Of a DNA stretch of 64,000 nucleotides, positions 12,841-23,509 are shown piece after piece. The position numbers were made by a program, and so were the translations under genes. The notes under the pieces are model-generated. The model had not been told where the DNA came from. It ran no database searches and was given only the letters and a program-made list of their open reading frames with translations. The stretch lies in assembly GCF_964355755.1 (NCBI RefSeq), contig NC_092672.1:38808501-38872500 (forward strand). Direction: 5' to 3'. How positions within the stretch are numbered: position 1 is the stretch's first letter; every line of letters starts with the position of its first letter. The DNA comes from Antedon mediterranea (taxonomy: Eukaryota; Echinodermata; Crinoidea; Comatulida; Antedonidae).

Positions 12841-13598
12841 ATTAATATTACATAGCCTATGTAAATACGCGAACGTGATTGGTTGAAACTGCATCACATG
12901 ACTACCGCTGCGAGGATCGTAAATCGTATATATCCTCGAGAACGATGATATTGACTGTGTAATTTTCGCGTAATAATCGTGTCCCCTGTCATTAATCATA
13001 TAAATTCTCGAGTACGATGATATTGACTGTGTAATTTTCGTGTGCAACACTCGAGTTTGCCGATAAATAAACAAAAGTCATCTACTCGATCTTGAACTCG
13101 GGTGGAATTGTCACTCCATCGCAAGACAACGTTTCATCCGCTGGGCCACGGAATTTGCTTGAAGATATTAATCTTCTAAACTATTTAAGCTATGCATACA
13201 TAGCGCCCTCATTTGTTATAAGTCCACCCTAAATGTGATGAAACACCGTTTGTGATTGGTCAATACTCACGGTAGTAACCTAGTAACTAGTACGCGCTGA
13301 ACATCCGGTGATTCGGCTCCTCGAAGATCGAGTGAAGACGAATTGTTTATTCGGCCTACCTGATTATAATATTATTATTAATAGGCTTATTGATGGAAAT
13401 TCTTCTGTTAATTTAAACGACCTAGGCCTAAGTGAATATTTTATTGCCAAGGAATCATCAATTAGTAATTATCTGTATATTATTCTTCGCAAGGTAAGGT
13501 GTCTAGGCAGGCTTGTTTTAAATACAATACAAATACTATAGGAGGCCTAGCCTAGCTTCACCCAACCCAGCAGACTTGTTCTTGGCTATATAATATAA
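12841..13598. other. Less repetitive island inside the inverted satellite
   Basis: Contains a ~40-bp direct duplication (ACGATGATATTGACTGTGTA at ~12942 and ~13016). An open frame at 13308-13541 runs to a donor-like GTAAGG near 13491 but lacks an ATG start and shows no domain; I do not call it a gene. Possibly the body of a transposon. Confidence 0.35.
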
Positions 13599-13783
13599 CA
13601 GATATTGCCTTTTATATCGGTTAAATATAAGATTTGACATCCCCTCGGGAATGATATTAAGTTCTCGGGGAATATATATTTCCCTCAGCTGGCGCTTCGG
13701 GAAATATATATTCCCTCGAACTTAATATCATTCCCTCGGGGATGTCAAATCTTATATTTAACCTCTAAGCAGTCAATATCTGT
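13599..13783. repeat. Near-perfect ~65-bp-arm foldback
   Basis: Arms 13619-13683 and 13699-13763 are reverse complements with few mismatches (GGTTAAATATAAGATTTGAC and its complement at the ends; AATATATATTTCCC near the loop), around a ~12-bp centre including GCTGGCGC. An outer pair, ACAGATATTG at ~13599 and CAATATCTGT at ~13773, extends the fold to about 184 bp. Confidence 0.85.
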
Positions 13784-13784
13784 A

Positions 13785-14735
13785 TAATAGTTATTGATAA
13801 GGTATATATTAAAAAACTAAACAGATCATATCCAACAATGTGATATAGGTTATTAATATTAATTAATGATGATGTAGATATTAAAAGATTATTGCTCAGT
13901 TATCAAATTATGACTACACTGATCATAACCAACAATGTGATATAGATTATTAATAATAATTATTGATGAAATAGATATTGAAAGATGGGTGCTCAGTTAT
14001 AAAATTATGACTACACTGATCATATCCAACATTGTGATATAGGATATTATTAATAGTTATTGATAAGGTATATTAAAAGATGCGTGCTGTTATTAAATTA
14101 TGACTACACTGATCATATCGAACAATGTGATATAGATTATTAATATTAATTATTGATGAGGTAGATATTAAAAGATGCGTGCTCAGTTATCAAATTATGA
14201 CTACAATGATCATATCCAACAATGTGATATAAATTATTAATAATAATTATTGATGAAGGAAATAGATATTGAAAGATGTGTGCTCAGTTATCAAATTATG
14301 ACTACACTAATCATATCCAACATTGTGATATAGGATATTATTAATAGTCATTGATAAGGTATATATTAAAAGATGCGTGCTCAGTTATCAAATTCTGACT
14401 ACACTGATCATATCGAACAATGTGATATATTATGATATTAATATTAATTATTGATGAGGTAGATATTAAAAGATGCGTGCTCAGTTATCAAATTATGACT
14501 AACACTGATCATATCCTACATTGTGATATAGGACATTATTAATAGTTATTGATAAGGTAGTTATTAAAAGATGTGTGCTCAGTTATCAAATTTTGACTAC
14601 AAAGATCATATCCAACATTGTGATGTAGATTTATATTAATATTAATTATTGATGATGTAGATATTATAAGATGCATGCTAAGTTATCAAATTGTTACTAC
14701 ACGGATCATATTTGATATTGTGATTGATGATATAT
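13785..14735 (-). repeat. Inverted copies of the 97-bp satellite, third block
   Basis: About ten reverse-complement monomers with variable spacing and small indels, running out near 14735. Together with the first two blocks this mirrors the forward array at 4.07-8.15 kb. Confidence 0.9.
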
Positions 14736-15850
14736 TCATATAAAGAGTGTACAATACTCACAGTATTTTTTAATCCATCCACATGAAGAAGAGACACAAG
14801 AAGAGTTGTTTGAAATTGTGAAGCCTCACAACCTTACTAATTGTGATGACATTTAATATAATATTACAGCCATACACAAACAGTAAGGTAGTTAGGGTCA
14901 CTACAATCTATTAAAATAATTAACATTAATTTAACTGGAAACATTGTTAATTATCAGTTTGAGTTTGACTTTTGTCTCTTTTGTTGTAGAATTGAATCTC
15001 TGTTTATCCATTGCTTTCAACCTGAAAATAAACAGGCCTAATACCTTGGCATTAGCAATGAAATCAACTTACACACTGATGAATCTTAATACTCCTACCT
15101 ACCTATCTAATATTTTATATAGATAGGCTGTCTATGACCCCCCAGCCTATCCCTAGCTAGGCCTATGCCTCTCTAGACCATTCTGCTGGCTAGCTAGCAA
15201 GGCCCTAGGCCTAGTCCTATAATTAATAGCACAGGTCTCATATAGATAGGCCTAGCTAGAGTGTTTAGACTGAGCCTGGTTATATGCCTATTTATTTAAC
15301 TAGGACTAGGCAGGCCTAATCAGCCTAAACTAAGGCCTAATAAACTAGTCTAGGCCCTAACTAGAATACATAGAGCTAGCTAGTTAGGCAGCCTAGGCCT
15401 AGCTACTTATTAGCTAGTAAGTAGGCCTAGCTAGCTAGCCTACCAGTTCCCTAGTAGGGCCTAACCAGGTGGGCCTACTAGCCTAGCCTACTACTCTAGC
15501 TAGGCTAGGCCTAGATCTTTCTATTTCTAGGCCTAGCTAGACAAGGCTAGCCATAGTAGGCCTAGTAGTACTAGGCCTACCTAGTTTTTAGGCCTAAACT
15601 ATTAGCTAGAGTAGAGAGATGCTAGCCTAACTAGGCCTAGGCCCTAGCTAGCTAGCTAGGCCTAGACTAGGCTAGCCTACAGGCTATAGCCTAGGCCTGC
15701 CCTCTAGGCCTAATCTGCCCTTTTTGGAGGCTAAAATATTGTCTGAAATAAGCTATGACCTACAAATATAGCTTAACTATCTGTTTAAGGGTGACACTGA
15801 TGATGGGTAATCAATAAAATATGCTTCTAAATCTACCTTTTTGGCTTGCA
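14736..15850. repeat. GGCCTA/CTAG-rich low-complexity tract
   Basis: From about 15015 to 15720 the sequence is dominated by overlapping AGGCCTAG, CTAGGCCTA and GCTAGCTAG words, largely palindromic. No coding frame is credible. The same words cluster near the inferred starts of other genes in the window (26.1-26.5, 44.6-44.7 and 56.08-56.16 kb). Confidence 0.75.
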
Positions 15851-16123
15851 ATCATAATATCCAGTCTAGCCTAGGCCTAGGCCTGCACGGATCAGGTAGC
15901 GAAACGAACGAAGTGAGAGCAGAGAGCTGAGGAGGAGGAGGCCTCCTCCTCGGCCTAGGTTTCAGGCAGAAAAGAACATCTTGAGTTTGTGTAATTATAT
16001 ATCTATTTATAGTTATTTTAAAATATATCCCTAACATTTAAAAAATTATATATATTACTGACAATTAATTCTAAGAATGATACTCTATCTAATGATAAAA
16101 TCAATTAAATGTATTTTCCGTAC

Positions 16124-16194
16124 GAAATTAATTATATACGAGGATGGCATAAGTGATAGTTCTCTGTTATCAAAAAACAACTACATACTATACC
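16124..16194 (-). repeat. Right member of the ~70-bp inverted pair
   Basis: The reverse complement matches 3801-3870 (shared GTTTTTTGATAAC, GAGAACTATCA, CATCCTCGTA). It lies ~115 bp upstream of the RWDD4 start codon, so the edge of the repeat block abuts the RWDD4 promoter. Confidence 0.6.
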
Positions 16195-16307
16195 TGCCTT
16201 GCTGGCTCGCACTCTTAGGCAGCAACACAATACTCAAGTGCGCAGTGTGATATGAGAGCAAACATGCTGTTAACTTGGTTGAGATCTGTATTTTAAAAGA
16301 AAAAGAG

Positions 16308-19300
16308 ATGGATGGGCCTAGTAGTGAAGAATCACAAGATGTAAGTTTTATTCAATGAATACTTTTAGAGAATGTATTGGGCTAATTTTTGACAAATATA
16401 ATGGTTCAAGAAACCATTTTATCCTAGCCACTACTAACTAAACTACCTAGCTAGGCCTAGCAGCTAGCTAGGGTGCCTTGGCTCGGCCCGTACTACTAGC
16501 AAAGAACTTATAACACAAGAATCTCCTGTTCTTCAATTTGCATTCAAAACACAGTATCGGAAGTACAGGGTTAAAAGGTCAAACTGGGCGACGCCATTTC
16601 ACAGCATGGGAGCAGCGCCCCCTCCAAACTAGGAAGTCAATTACTCTACCCCTCTATGATTTTGACTTTCTAATTTGATGCGGGCGCCCTACTCCTCAGT
16701 CAATTACTCTATCCCCCCTAGAGCATTAGCAGATCCCCTCTATGATTTTGACTTTCTAATTTGATGCGGGCGCCCTACTCCATGGCTCACAATGGCGCCA
16801 CCCATAGCTCTATTCTATCCCACAATGCCTTTCGAAATTGTTACGCGCTTCGGACGAACAAGAGATTCTTGTGTTATAAGTTCTTTGCTACTAGCTTGCA
16901 AGTTAACGGGTATGGAACGCCAATGTAGCAACAAAAGTATTAAAACATTTTTTTTTGTAGGAGGAACGGCAAGTGTTGCTATCGATCTACGAGGGTGATG
17001 ACAATTTCAAGGAGTTAACTCCAACCACATTTCAATATTTGGTATTATTATTATTATTATTATTATTACTTGTATAGCGCACATTTATTACAACATTTAA
17101 TTATAATCAGCGGCGCTTCACATCAATTAGTATCGTAACATTCTTTGAAATATAGTGCTTTTAAATGTTTTTTAAACTGATTATAGTCGTCTAAGTGCTT
17201 AATGTGACTTGGTAATCTGTTCCAAATTTTGGGTCCTGCTACGGCGAACGAACGGTCAACAAATGTCTTTCGTTTAGTTCGTGGGGTTGTCAGGTTATAA
17301 TTGCTGGTGCTTACTGCGAGAAACATTCCGCACAGTAAGAATATCTCTCAGGTAACTTGGAGCGGAACCTTAATGCGAACGCCATACAAGACACGCTATT
17401 TTGAATTGATATCTATGAGACATCGGAAGCCAGTGCAAGGATCGCATATTATACAAATTAATTACGCCGTGGTATAGGATTCAACTGCCCACCGTTAGGG
17501 AATCCGACACGCTATTGCGCATGCCCAAAGCTCTGGGAAGTGAATTATAGCTTGCACTATTATAGTGCCACACACCACAGCACCGAGAGTCGGAGTGTTA
17601 TCGGGATTTACTGTAGCCTAGTTAGTCGTTGCACAAGCGAGAGAGCGATGGATGATTGGCCTAGGCCATACATGAATAAATAATTAAAATACGACTACGC
17701 CACGCGTTAAAATAATTATTATGATATTAATAATAATCAGTATCTATCTAAGAATCGTAATGCTGTAATTAGCGTTGCGACCCCGACTTCAGTTTTTTCA
17801 CATCCACACGGTGGCCGCAGTCAACAAATCAACTTTTGATTGCATGTTGTTATGTACAGTATAATGCGTTATATGAAATCTTTTATTTTGTACTTGAAAA
17901 ATCATAACACTAGTCATGTAATTATATAATTCATAATTATATGAAGTTTATAATATGAATGAAGCAACCACTTTTTAATTACAAAATAAATAGGCCCACT
18001 GGTCACGTCTAACTGGTAGGCCTGCCTAGTATTTACTATTAGTGGATCCCGTATTAGTAGTAGGCATCTAGGCTAGTATAGTTCGCTGTGGCGCAGCTAT
18101 GAAATGACCCATCGCAGTTGATTAGTATAGAGTCGCCAATTACCTCGCTCTGGGCATGCGCAATAGCGTGTCGGATTCCCTAACGCTGGGCAGTTGAGTT
18201 CCGGTGCCGGAATCCTAACCACGGCGAAAATTATAAGTGTGAAATGAGCAGATTATTTTCATGTGTATAATTAATAGATTAAACCTGTTCCCATTTTATT
18301 GTCATTTGGCAGTTGAAGAGTGATTGCACTGAATTTTAGTTTAATCTGGATTGCCTTTGTTTCTCTTTGCCATTTTAATGTCACATAATAGTTATTCACT
18401 TTGATGAAAACAAAGGGAGTGGGTGGGGGAAGGGAGCGATACATCTTTTATACAAATTCATAAGTAAAATTGTTTTTTCCACTATCCAGTATGTATATAA
18501 AAACATTTTTTTAATGTATATTTGATTATAATTTAAAAATAACCATACTTCTCTTCAGGTTGGAGATACAGGTCATTTTAAATCATTTTTATTAGAAATT
18601 GTCTGGGGAGAAAAGTATCCAACAGAAATGCCAAATATCAATTTAGATGCATTCTATAATAATCATATGTAAGTCAACATTTCTCTTGTGCACATGTATT
18701 TAAGGGGTATCAGGGGTTTGTATTCATATGCTATATTTCCAACAATTCTATAGCTGCTATATCTGTATTGTAGATTTGTATACTATGTATTGAAGACATG
18801 CCAACCATGAAGGTATTTTGCCAACCATGGAGGTATTTTGCCAACCATGGAGGTATTTTGCCAACTTACCCAACCCACCAATTCTGAAAATTCTTCTACT
18901 AAAAATGCTAGTTTGGTAGTCCTATGGGGGTTAGCAGGTTGTATACTGTCAATGATTTAACAATTTGTAACACATGGTTTTTTTGTTTACAGTTGATTTG
19001 TAAGGCAAGAAAGTTGCCCAAAATGATTTATCCTAGCAAGTTATACCATAAATATATTTTAGAAACTTTTTACCCACATTACCTTAGGTGATATGTACTA
19101 ATGGATTCATATTGTATTATAATTGTACTGGGGACGTGTAGATGTGTAGAAGTAAAATGGGTTAGGGTTTAACAGTGATATGTACTAGTAAGTAATACTA
19201 TCCCTAATATTGTATTTTGAATACTTTTACTGGTGTAGATGTGCAGAAGTAAAATGCAATGTTGTAATGAAGATTAATGAGGAGGGAGAGCAGTGGTTAG

Positions 19301-22300
19301 AAAGTGCAATGACCTATACATTATTTGAATGGGCCAAGGAAAATGCTGATGTACTCATGACAAATCAAGTTGAGCAGGTCATCCAGTCAAGGGTATTTAC
19401 ACACTTATTTAAATTTTAACTGTCATTTTTTTTAAACAAAATCTGAATTTATGGATGTGTTTTTTTACTATTTTTACCATCTTATTAAGTGTTTTGTATT
19501 TGTTGTCTTTTTTTGGCTTGCATATGCTTGTTCCTCAAAGCTGTGACCTGGGAGTTTGTTACATTCTTATGTTTTTATTTTCCACACAGATTCACCATTA
19601 TATTCACTTCAGTTCTCATCACCAATCTCTTTATGAACAGGAAGACAAGTAGGGTCTATCATAGACTAACATAAAGAATATGCTTTTTCTAAGCTCTGTT
19701 CTATTGCTATAAATGAAGTATTGTTTTATATTACTAGAATGCAAGTGATGCAACTACAGAAGTGCAACAAACAAAGAAAATAAAAGAAAAGAAAGAACAT
19801 ATGTCCAAAGCACAGAAGAGAAAATTAGCAGATAAAACAGGTATGTAATTCTTACAAAAAATGTAACTAACATGTTAACATATAATTGCACTTATTTATG
19901 TATATCATTTATGTATAGTTTAACATTGTTTCTAAATAATCAATGTTTACACCATAAACCTTAATGTTAGATAGTTGGCTACTGCATCATTGATTCTTTG
20001 TTTAGATTTTAAAGGCGAAAAGCCAAGAGGTTGGAACTGGGTTGACATTGTAAAGGTAAGGTACATTTTTTTCTACTTGTGAGTGGTATGTTCTTATTCC
20101 TTGAAACAACCAAACTACCAAAAGTGATTTGTTTTCATGTAAATAATAAAATTATGAATTGTAACTAAGTTAAACTTTTCCCCAGTTCTTGGCTATACAG
20201 TAGGATTTGCATTATGAATTGTAACTAAGTTAAACTTTTGCCCAGTTCTTGGCTATACAGTAGGATTTGCATTATGAATTGTAACTAAGTTAAACTTTTG
20301 ACCAGTTCTTGGCTATACAGTAGGATTTGCATTTACCCTGCAATTTAGGTATACAATGCCAGATGAGATGATGTCATCAATTTTTTTTTTTATTTAATTA
20401 AAATTATTTAAACATTGCACATCTGTCAGGGGTCAACCTGTCGCTTTGGGTCAGGGGTCAACCTGTAGCTTTGGGTCAGGGTCAACCTGTAGCTTTGGGT
20501 CAGGGGTGAACCTGTAGCTTTGGGTTAGGGGTCAACCTGTAGCTTTGGGTCAGGGGTCAACCTGTCAACCTGTAGCTTTGGGTCCTGTACACTACTAGGC
20601 TCGCGCTAACCGCTCGCCAATTCGCCAATGGCGACTGGAGTCTCCATTTGGCGAAAATAATTATTGCCTCGTTCGCCAAATTGGCGAAAATACATTTCCA
20701 AGCCTAGGCCTAGCCTGGTCGGCGTGACTTCTTATGGGGGCGAGAATTCGCCACACTTCGGTACTTTCTGACTCGAGTACACTTTTTACCACAACAGCAT
20801 TTTATGTGACGACGTCACGATCGCCGTGTTCATTTTTTTAGTTCTGTTTAAACAGAGCGTGCCTCGATGACGTTTTAATGACACACAGTTAATGTGATTG
20901 GTTCGTGGCCGGTCGTCGTCGACGTGATGATGAGCGAATAAAAGGGGAAGTCCCTATTCTTCGACGTAGAAAATGAACTTCGAGAAGAAAATGTAAACAG
21001 AAACATGTGGACGAATACTTCCGTAAACGAGGCTGTTCTGTTATTTAAAAAGGGGAATTTTAAATTTAACAAAGTAATTACCTCAATAGTATAATGTTAA
21101 CATGTTTAATTTTATTTCCCTTTCGATTATTCTAACCGAAAGTTGCGCTTTAAATTGAATAGCTAAGAAACAACGTATACTACAACGGCAACCCTGGCCA
21201 AAGCGCGTTTCGGCCGCCTACATAGAATGGGTTACGGCCGCTGCATAGCAAATTCAAAGCTTCTTAAATTTCTGTGGTACATTTCTTCCTAACGTACTTG
21301 TTTTATATAATAGATTGATAAATATTCCACTTATTAAATAATTTAATAAATCGGTAAAATTGACGTTTCGAAGCAAGTATTCCATGATGAGAGGCGACAT
21401 TTTTCGACATGCCTCGTGTGCGGCGAATACTAGTTCAGAAAATGGAACAGTCCACTGTGCGGGGGTTATCCAATCATTAATTAACGCGCTAATACCTAGG
21501 CGACGGTAATTTAGTAATAAGCGGAGAACTGAATCCCCTGTAAGGAAAATGGTAAACACTGATATTTATGGTAGGGATTATTTTTTTCAGTGGTTGGTCT
21601 TGTTGGCTTCTTCGCACCAGGTCCACGCAAAGTCAAATAAAACGATGTGGTTTATCAAACAGAAATATAAATTAGCTTTAATTCATTACTAAATTAGCCA
21701 GATTTTGATAATGAGAAAGGCTAAAAAATTGTTATCGTTAAAATTGACATATGAGGCGGATGTACATAATAATAATAACCGATTTACATATCAAAATAAA
21801 GAGTATTTAAAGCCTGATAACATGCAACAAAAATTACTCCACCACCTATTATGGACCTCGTGCGATCGGGTGCGAAAATGGGTAGGTGTTTTCCAAAGTT
21901 ATTTTTAGCGCGCAGATTTCGGCTCGCCGGCTTTTGTACCTCATTTTTAACTCGTGTTTTCTATTAAAATATTTAATAAACATAGATTAAAAATATATAA
22001 AAATAATCCCTTAAACAAGATCTTTCCAGGCATATAATTTTTATTCTCATGGGTACATAAGAAATAGTATATTTTTAACTTCAAAGACACGTCACTTTTT
22101 GAAATTTCACGAACGTGTTAAAATCGCGGTAACGAAAATCAGCTTCATTGGGATAAATAATAATAATATAAATGTAAAAGAAGTAAAATAACAAACAAAT
22201 ACATGCATTATTTATTTAATAAACATTTTTGCGAATTTTTATGGTTTTTTAAATTTGGCTAAAGGATTTTCAATTTGGCTAATGTTTTTCAAAACCTTTC

Positions 22301-22741
22301 GCCATTTTGGCGAACGAAAATTTGACCTTAGCGCGAGCGTAGCACTATGTAGATTCTACTGTACTGCCATAGACTGTGAAACACATTTGAATGCAACAAA
22401 TAAATATAATAGTTACTATTAGTAAACATTTCTCTTTTATTTATTTGTTTTATTGGTACTTCTACAAATTGAATACTGTAGCATGTAAGTAACCTTGTTT
22501 TATACGGTTATAATATATTCATCATCTATTTCAATACCTCAATTTAATAAATTTAAATATTGTATACATAGTGGTGTTTGAAATACATTTTGATTTATTC
22601 TTGAACACATATTTATTATTATTAATCTATTGTAATCAGTATTCATGTAATAATAATTTAAATTATAACTATTTCCAATTTTTATTTAAATTTATTATTT
22701 TTCAGCTTTCAAAAACTGGAAAATCGCACGGTGATGTCTAA
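16308..22741 (+). CDS. RWDD4: RWD domain-containing protein 4
   Basis: Seven coding exons joined by consensus GT-AG sites with matching phases: 16308-16340, 16961-17041, 18559-18668, 19239-19392, 19738-19840, 20006-20055 and 22706-22741. They give 188 aa, the length I recall for human RWDD4. Diagnostic stretches are LLSIYEGDDNFKEL (RWD start), AMTYTLFEWAKEN (end of the RWD domain), SKAQKRKLADKT, then PRGWNWVDIVK and LSKTG at the C-terminus. The RWD fold (roughly residues 10-110) is a protein-interaction module shared with GCN2 and RWDD proteins; RWDD4 itself is poorly characterised. Intron 1 is mostly a small inverted-repeat element, intron 2 starts with a LINE tail, and intron 6 holds minisatellites and a 1.75-kb TIR element. 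The exon 4 acceptor region is duplicated just upstream. It converges with SHPK. Confidence 0.93.
16493..16894. mobile_element. MITE-like element in RWDD4 intron 1
   Basis: Terminal inverted repeats of ~39 bp with about two mismatches: 16493-16531, starting CTACTAGCAAAGAACTTATA, against the complement of 16856-16894. Inside, a ~60-bp segment ending GGGCGCCCTACTCC is duplicated (~16637 and ~16730). No transposase frame. It ends 66 bp before RWDD4 exon 2. Confidence 0.75.
17042..17463 (-). mobile_element. Truncated LINE relic (reverse transcriptase C-terminus)
   Basis: On the minus strand, frames carry LHWLPMSHRYQFK (~17431) and then RSFAVAGPKIWNRLP with FKKHLKALYF (17123-17326), the conserved C-terminal region of CR1/L2-like non-LTR reverse transcriptases. 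Frames are broken by stops. The 3' end finishes in GCGCTATACAAG and an AAT microsatellite tail, at 17042-17070 on the plus strand, directly against the RWDD4 exon 2 splice donor. Confidence 0.85.
17465..18226. mobile_element. MITE-like element with ~75-bp inverted repeats
   Basis: The left arm (17465-17540) and right arm (~18150-18226) are reverse complements sharing CGCCGTGGT, CAACTGCCCA, GTTAGGGAATCCGACACGCT and ATTGCGCATGCCCA. No coding capacity in the ~760-bp body. It abuts the LINE relic, so one may have inserted next to the other. Confidence 0.8.
18800..18866 (+). repeat. 20-bp minisatellite in RWDD4 intron 3
   Basis: Three copies of GCCAACCATGGAGGTATTTT (one variant base in the first) plus a partial copy. 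Confidence 0.9.
19085..19256 (+). repeat. Tandem duplication of the RWDD4 exon 4 acceptor region
   Basis: Copy A (19085-19158) and copy B (19174-19256) both contain GTGATATGTACTA, TATTGTATT, a TACTGG-like word, GTGTAGATGTG and AGAAGTAAAATG. Copy B includes the real 3' splice site and exon 4 start. The joint (19159-19173) reads GGGTTAGGGTTTAAC, a telomere-like motif. Reading from copy A would soon meet a stop, so copy A is a relic. Confidence 0.7.
20151..20334 (+). repeat. 60-bp minisatellite (3 copies) in RWDD4 intron 6
   Basis: Three nearly identical 60-bp units containing CAGTTCTTGGCTATACAGTA and GAATTGTAACTAAGTTAAAC. Confidence 0.95.
20425..20586 (+). repeat. ~25-bp minisatellite in RWDD4 intron 6
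   Basis: About six units of TCAGGGGTCAACCTGTAGCT with TTGGG, with small indels, ending at the edge of the 20595 element. Confidence 0.9.
20595..22342. mobile_element. Non-autonomous TIR transposon, 5-bp target duplication CACTA
   Basis: Ends CTAGGCTCGCGCTAA and, at the other end, TTAGCGCGAGCGTAG (15-bp inverted repeats, one mismatch). They are flanked by CACTA at 20590-20594 and 22343-22347. Both ends also carry palindromic CGCCAAATTGGCG-like clusters. A 101-codon minus-strand frame (21254-21559) has no recognisable transposase motif, so the element appears non-autonomous. Superfamily unassigned. It lies in RWDD4 intron 6. Confidence 0.8.
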
Positions 22742-23509
22742 TTTGTAATTGACAAGCATCAGGAGTCATTGGATTTGGCTTCTGTACCCTGGAGAACTGA
22801 CAGTAATAATATGCATCATGACAAATATATTAAAGTATCCAGAGCATAAAATCCCACTTTTGGTGATTAAAAGCTTTCTATGTGGAATATCTGAAATGCA
22901 TCAAGACAAACAATATTATTTTGGATTCTTAATTATAGATACAGTATTTAGTTAGTGGGTCCAGAACACTGTTTTACTCAACACAATTCTATAGACTGCA
23001 AACCCAAAAAAATGTGTTTTTTAGCATAAATTGCAGTTAGTACTTCAGGTTTAGTTCATTTGGACAAAGTTTGCATTACAAATTATTAATATGAATATAT
23101 CTTTCATTAATACCAAGTTTTATGAATAGCCATATATATAGCCATATATATATAGCCATATATTTTTATACTGAAAACTGGAGGAATTTAATTCTTGGGT
23201 GTTTTAATTTCTTTTGAGTATCAGTTGGTGGGAATTCTTCACATATGACTTCATGATTCACTAGTATTAGTAATTTGTTGTTTGCAAATAGCATTAAACT
23301 ATCAATTCAGTATAATTTCTCAGAAGTACATTAATCATTTAGTGGCGGTTTCATCGCTGTTGGTTGTCAACTGAATAAAATATATAAAATTACTTTTTTT
23401 TTGGTCTTTTAACGCTGTGAGACATCCGTAAATAGCACTTTATAAAAGATTATTATTATTATTACTAAATATTACAACAGCCTGTAAATAAATTGTAAAT
23501 TAATTGAAT
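22742..23509. other. Convergent intergenic region RWDD4 / SHPK
   Basis: Contains the 3'UTRs of both genes. On the plus strand TAGCCATATATATA repeats occur near 23130-23163; a TTA microsatellite lies near 23450. No additional gene is seen. Confidence 0.4.

Noticed and set aside
13308-13541. 77-codon frame with a following donor-like GTAAGG, possibly a first exon
   Set aside because: Begins with GTG, has no domain, and lies in repeat-rich DNA with no downstream exon I could link.
4073-14735. Regularly spaced repeats considered as a CRISPR-like array
   Set aside because: The repeats are contiguous satellite monomers without unique spacers, in an animal genome.
16792-16998. 68-codon frame overlapping RWDD4 exon 2
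   Set aside because: It is in the wrong frame for RWDD4, whose exon 2 fits the family and has matched phases.
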